From: Bacillota bacterium
GTDB lineage: Bacteria; Bacillota; Clostridia; Christensenellales; CAG-138
DNA length: 14,939 nt
Assembly (NCBI GenBank): GCA_023393045.1
Contig: JAEWMV010000195.1
Location: 1 to 14,939 of the forward strand
Reading direction: 5' to 3'
The notes beneath the pieces are model-generated. The model ran no database searches, was not told the DNA's origin, and worked only from the letters and a program-made list of their open reading frames with translations. Made by a program: the position numbers and the translations under genes. Positions 12,855 to 14,939 of this stretch are shown piece by piece (positions within the stretch are counted from its first letter, which is position 1; each line of letters begins with the position of its first letter).

Positions 12855-14939
12855 TCAGATGAACAGGTTGACGTCGGCCTCCTCCGCGTCCCCGAGGTAT
12901 GCGCCCACGCCGCCGAGCTCCACGCCCTCGATGAGCTCCTCCTCTTTGATACCCATGACGTCCATGCTCATCGTGCAGGCGACGATTTTCACGCCCGCTT
13001 GCATGGCCTTGCGGATAAGCTCCTCGAGCGAATCCACGCGCTTGTCGTTCATGATCTTCTTCATCATGGCGGTGCCCATGCCGCCCATGTTCATGCGGGA
13101 GAGCTTGAGTTTTCCGCTGCCGCGCGGGAGCATTGCGCCGAACATCTTTTCAATCACGTTCTTCTTCACGCGCTGCTTTTGGGAGCGTCTGAGCACCGTG
13201 AGACCCCAGAAGGTGAAGAACATTGTGACCTTCCTCCCCATCGCCGCCGCGCCGTTTGCGATGATGAAGCTTGCAAGCACCCGGTCGAGATCGCCTGAGA
13301 ATACGATGATGGTCTTGCCGTTTGCCTCGCTGCGGGAAACCGCTGCGGATGCGGCCGCGCCGCCCTTTTTGACGAGCGCGACGTAATCCCCGCCCCTGCG
13401 CTCGCTTGAAACAAGCGTATTGCCCGTGCGGGCGCACCACGCGCCGATATCGCGCGCAAAGCCGGGGTCGGAGGCCGTAACCTCCATCACGTCCCCATCC
13501 TTCATCTCCCGCATGGTCTCAAACACCTTCATGATGGGGCCGGGGCATTGCATGCCGCTGCAGTCTATGCGCATGCTGGCCTTGGGGATTTCCCCCACAT
13601 CGACATGGCCGCTGTCCGATACGGGGGCGGCGCCGGAAACATCCATATTCTCCTCCCGATAATGCGTGGATTGGTAGAAGCGCGTGCCGCCGGGATAGAG
13701 CAGCACCTTTTCAAAGCCGTTGTTCATGAGGATGCGCGCCGCGTTGTAGCTGCGCACGCCGATCGCGCAAAACGCAATAATCTCGCGGTCTTTGGGAAGC
13801 TCACCGAGCCTGTCCCGCAGCTGCCCGAGCGGGATATGCACGGCGTTTGGCAGCGAGTAGGCCGCAAGCTCCGCCCCCTCGCGCACGTCGAGAAGCAAAG
13901 CGTCCGGCTTTTTCTCCACCGCGTCCCAATCGCAGAATTTCACGAGGCCGGAAAGGACGTTCATGGCGACGAAGCCCGCCATGTTGACGGGGTCCTTCGC
14001 GGAGGAGAAGGGAGGCGCGTACGCAAGCTCGAGCGAGGCGAGTTCGCGCACGCCCCCGCCAAGCCGCATGGTCGCGGCGATGGTGTCGATGCGCTTGTCC
14101 GAACCATCGCGGCCGACGATCTGCGCGCCGTATATCTTCTTCCCGTCCATATTAAAGAGCAGCTTGAGGGTGAGCGGCGCCGCGCCCGGATAATAGCCCG
14201 CGTGCGAGTTCTGCGTGATGAGGACGCTCTCGTAATCCTTCCCCTTGACAAGACCGCGCTTGATGAGCGTCTTTTCGTTTGCGCCCGTGCTTGCGGCCGT
14301 GAGGTCGAACACCTTGGCGGCCGAGGTGCCCTGCGTGCCCTCGTATTTCACCTGCGCGCCCGCGATGTTGTCCGCGGCGATGCGCCCCTGCTTGTTGGCG
14401 GGACCCGCGAGGGGAACCATCGTACGCTCCTTGGAGACGAAGTCTTCCACCTCAATGACGTCCCCCACGGCATAGATGTTCGGGTCGGAGGTGCGAAGAT
14501 ATTCGTCCACCACCACGCCGCCGCGCGCGTTGACGGCAAGCCCCGCCTCCCTGGCAAGTTCCCCGTTGGGCTTCACGCCGATGGCGAGCAGCACGAGCCC
14601 GGCGCTTATCTTTTTGCCGGATTTCAAGGTGACCTCCACCGCGCCGTCCTTATCGGCAAAGGAGGAAACGCCGTCCGAAAGATGCAGTTTGACGCCGTTT
14701 TGCAAAATATGTTCATGCAAAAGCTGCGCCATCTCGTAATCGAGCGGCGCCATCACCTGATCGAGCATTTCGATGACGGTGACTTCAAGCCCTGCCTGAC
14801 GCAGGTTTTCCGCCATCTCAAGGCCGATGAAGCCGCCGCCGACAACCGCCGCGGACTTCACCTCGCCCCCGCGCACAAGCTTTCGTATTTCATCCGTGTC
14901 GGGCACGCTCCAAAGCGTGCGTATGCGCGGCGAGTCGAT
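12855..14939 (-). CDS. CoA-disulfide-reductase-like flavoprotein fused to rhodanese, TusA and DsrE domains, 5' partial
   Basis: 694 C-terminal residues are visible; the frame stays open to the window edge (PRIRTLWSVPDTDEI), so roughly 120 residues with the FAD-binding loop and the expected redox Cys are missing. Visible order: NAD(P)H-binding fold with VVGGGFIGLEMAENL at about 32-46; second FAD motif IYAVGDV at 155-161; dimerisation domain to about 330 (AYAPPFSSAKDP); rhodanese domain about 335-422 with active Cys391 in AFCAIGVRSY; TusA-like domain about 456-526 with Cys465 in the CPGP motif; and a DsrE-type domain about 540-694 with Cys655 in VACTMSMDVMG. Each added domain carries a Cys suited to persulfide transfer. 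In this family the flavoprotein reduces CoA disulfide, persulfides or polysulfide with NAD(P)H; sulfane-sulfur relay is inferred. The fusion is known from anaerobic Firmicutes. A terminator follows. Confidence 0.92.
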   Translation of the reverse strand: MDSPRIRTLWSVPDTDEIRKLVRGGEVKSAAVVGGGFIGLEMAENLRQAGLEVTVIEMLDQVMAPLDYEMAQLLHEHILQNGVKLHLSDGVSSFADKDGAVEVTLKSGKKISAGLVLLAIGVKPNGELAREAGLAVNARGGVVVDEYLRTSDPNIYAVGDVIEVEDFVSKERTMVPLAGPANKQGRIAADNIAGAQVKYEGTQGTSAAKVFDLTAASTGANEKTLIKRGLVKGKDYESVLITQNSHAGYYPGAAPLTLKLLFNMDGKKIYGAQIVGRDGSDKRIDTIAATMRLGGGVRELASLELAYAPPFSSAKDPVNMAGFVAMNVLSGLVKFCDWDAVEKKPDALLLDVREGAELAAYSLPNAVHIPLGQLRDRLGELPKDREIIAFCAIGVRSYNAARILMNNGFEKVLLYPGGTRFYQSTHYREENMDVSGAAPVSDSGHVDVGEIPKASMRIDCSGMQCPGPIMKVFETMREMKDGDVMEVTASDPGFARDIGAWCARTGNTLVSSERRGGDYVALVKKGGAAASAAVSRSEANGKTIIVFSGDLDRVLASFIIANGAAAMGRKVTMFFTFWGLTVLRRSQKQRVKKNVIEKMFGAMLPRGSGKLKLSRMNMGGMGTAMMKKIMNDKRVDSLEELIRKAMQAGVKIVACTMSMDVMGIKEEELIEGVELGGVGAYLGDAEEADVNLFI

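Overview
The window reads as a chromosomal segment of a Gram-positive-type bacterium, most likely a Clostridia-class Bacillota. The reasons are strong AGGAGG-type ribosome binding sites, several TTG starts, lipoprotein signal peptides with a Cys lipobox, a pstSCAB-phoU-phoB-phoR operon, and LuxR-type regulators fused to a 12-helix membrane domain. It is GC-rich by eye. The lineage below class is not resolved. No rRNA, tRNA, CRISPR array, transposase or phage gene was seen, and every gene except asnS lies on the minus strand.

Region 1 (1-1200): the 3' three quarters of asnS on the plus strand, carrying a one-base frameshift near position 68, convergent with the phosphate operon and separated from it by a bidirectional hairpin terminator.

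Region 2 (1221-7760, minus): a complete phosphate uptake and sensing operon, transcribed pstS, pstC, pstA, pstB, phoU, phoB, phoR. PstS captures phosphate at the membrane, PstCAB imports it, and PhoU links transporter state to the PhoR kinase, which phosphorylates PhoB. From pstC to phoR neighbouring genes overlap or are 1 bp apart. A stem-loop lies between pstS and pstC, and a Pho-box-like repeat sits upstream of pstS.

Region 3 (7773-8410, minus): a single GNAT acetyltransferase gene with its own extended -10 promoter, flanked by stem-loops.

Region 4 (8431-11380, minus): an accessory regulatory cluster. A membrane LuxR-type regulator (12 helices plus a C-terminal helix-turn-helix) is followed by a three-gene unit: a zinc-ribbon protein with an in-frame TGA at a zinc-ligand Cys position, a soluble LuxR-type helix-turn-helix protein, and a small lipoprotein. 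The two DNA-binding domains are clearly paralogous. Three CATT/AATG dyads about three helical turns apart lie at the candidate promoter of the three-gene unit. This is the most promising undescribed regulatory system in the window, though its signal and role are unknown.

Region 5 (11472-14939, minus): a Gfo/Idh/MocA-type oxidoreductase with a small Cys cluster, then, after an intrinsic terminator, the C-terminal 694 residues of a multidomain CoA-disulfide-reductase-like flavoprotein fused to rhodanese, TusA and DsrE-like domains, probably a persulfide (sulfane sulfur) relay enzyme. Its N-terminus lies beyond the window.
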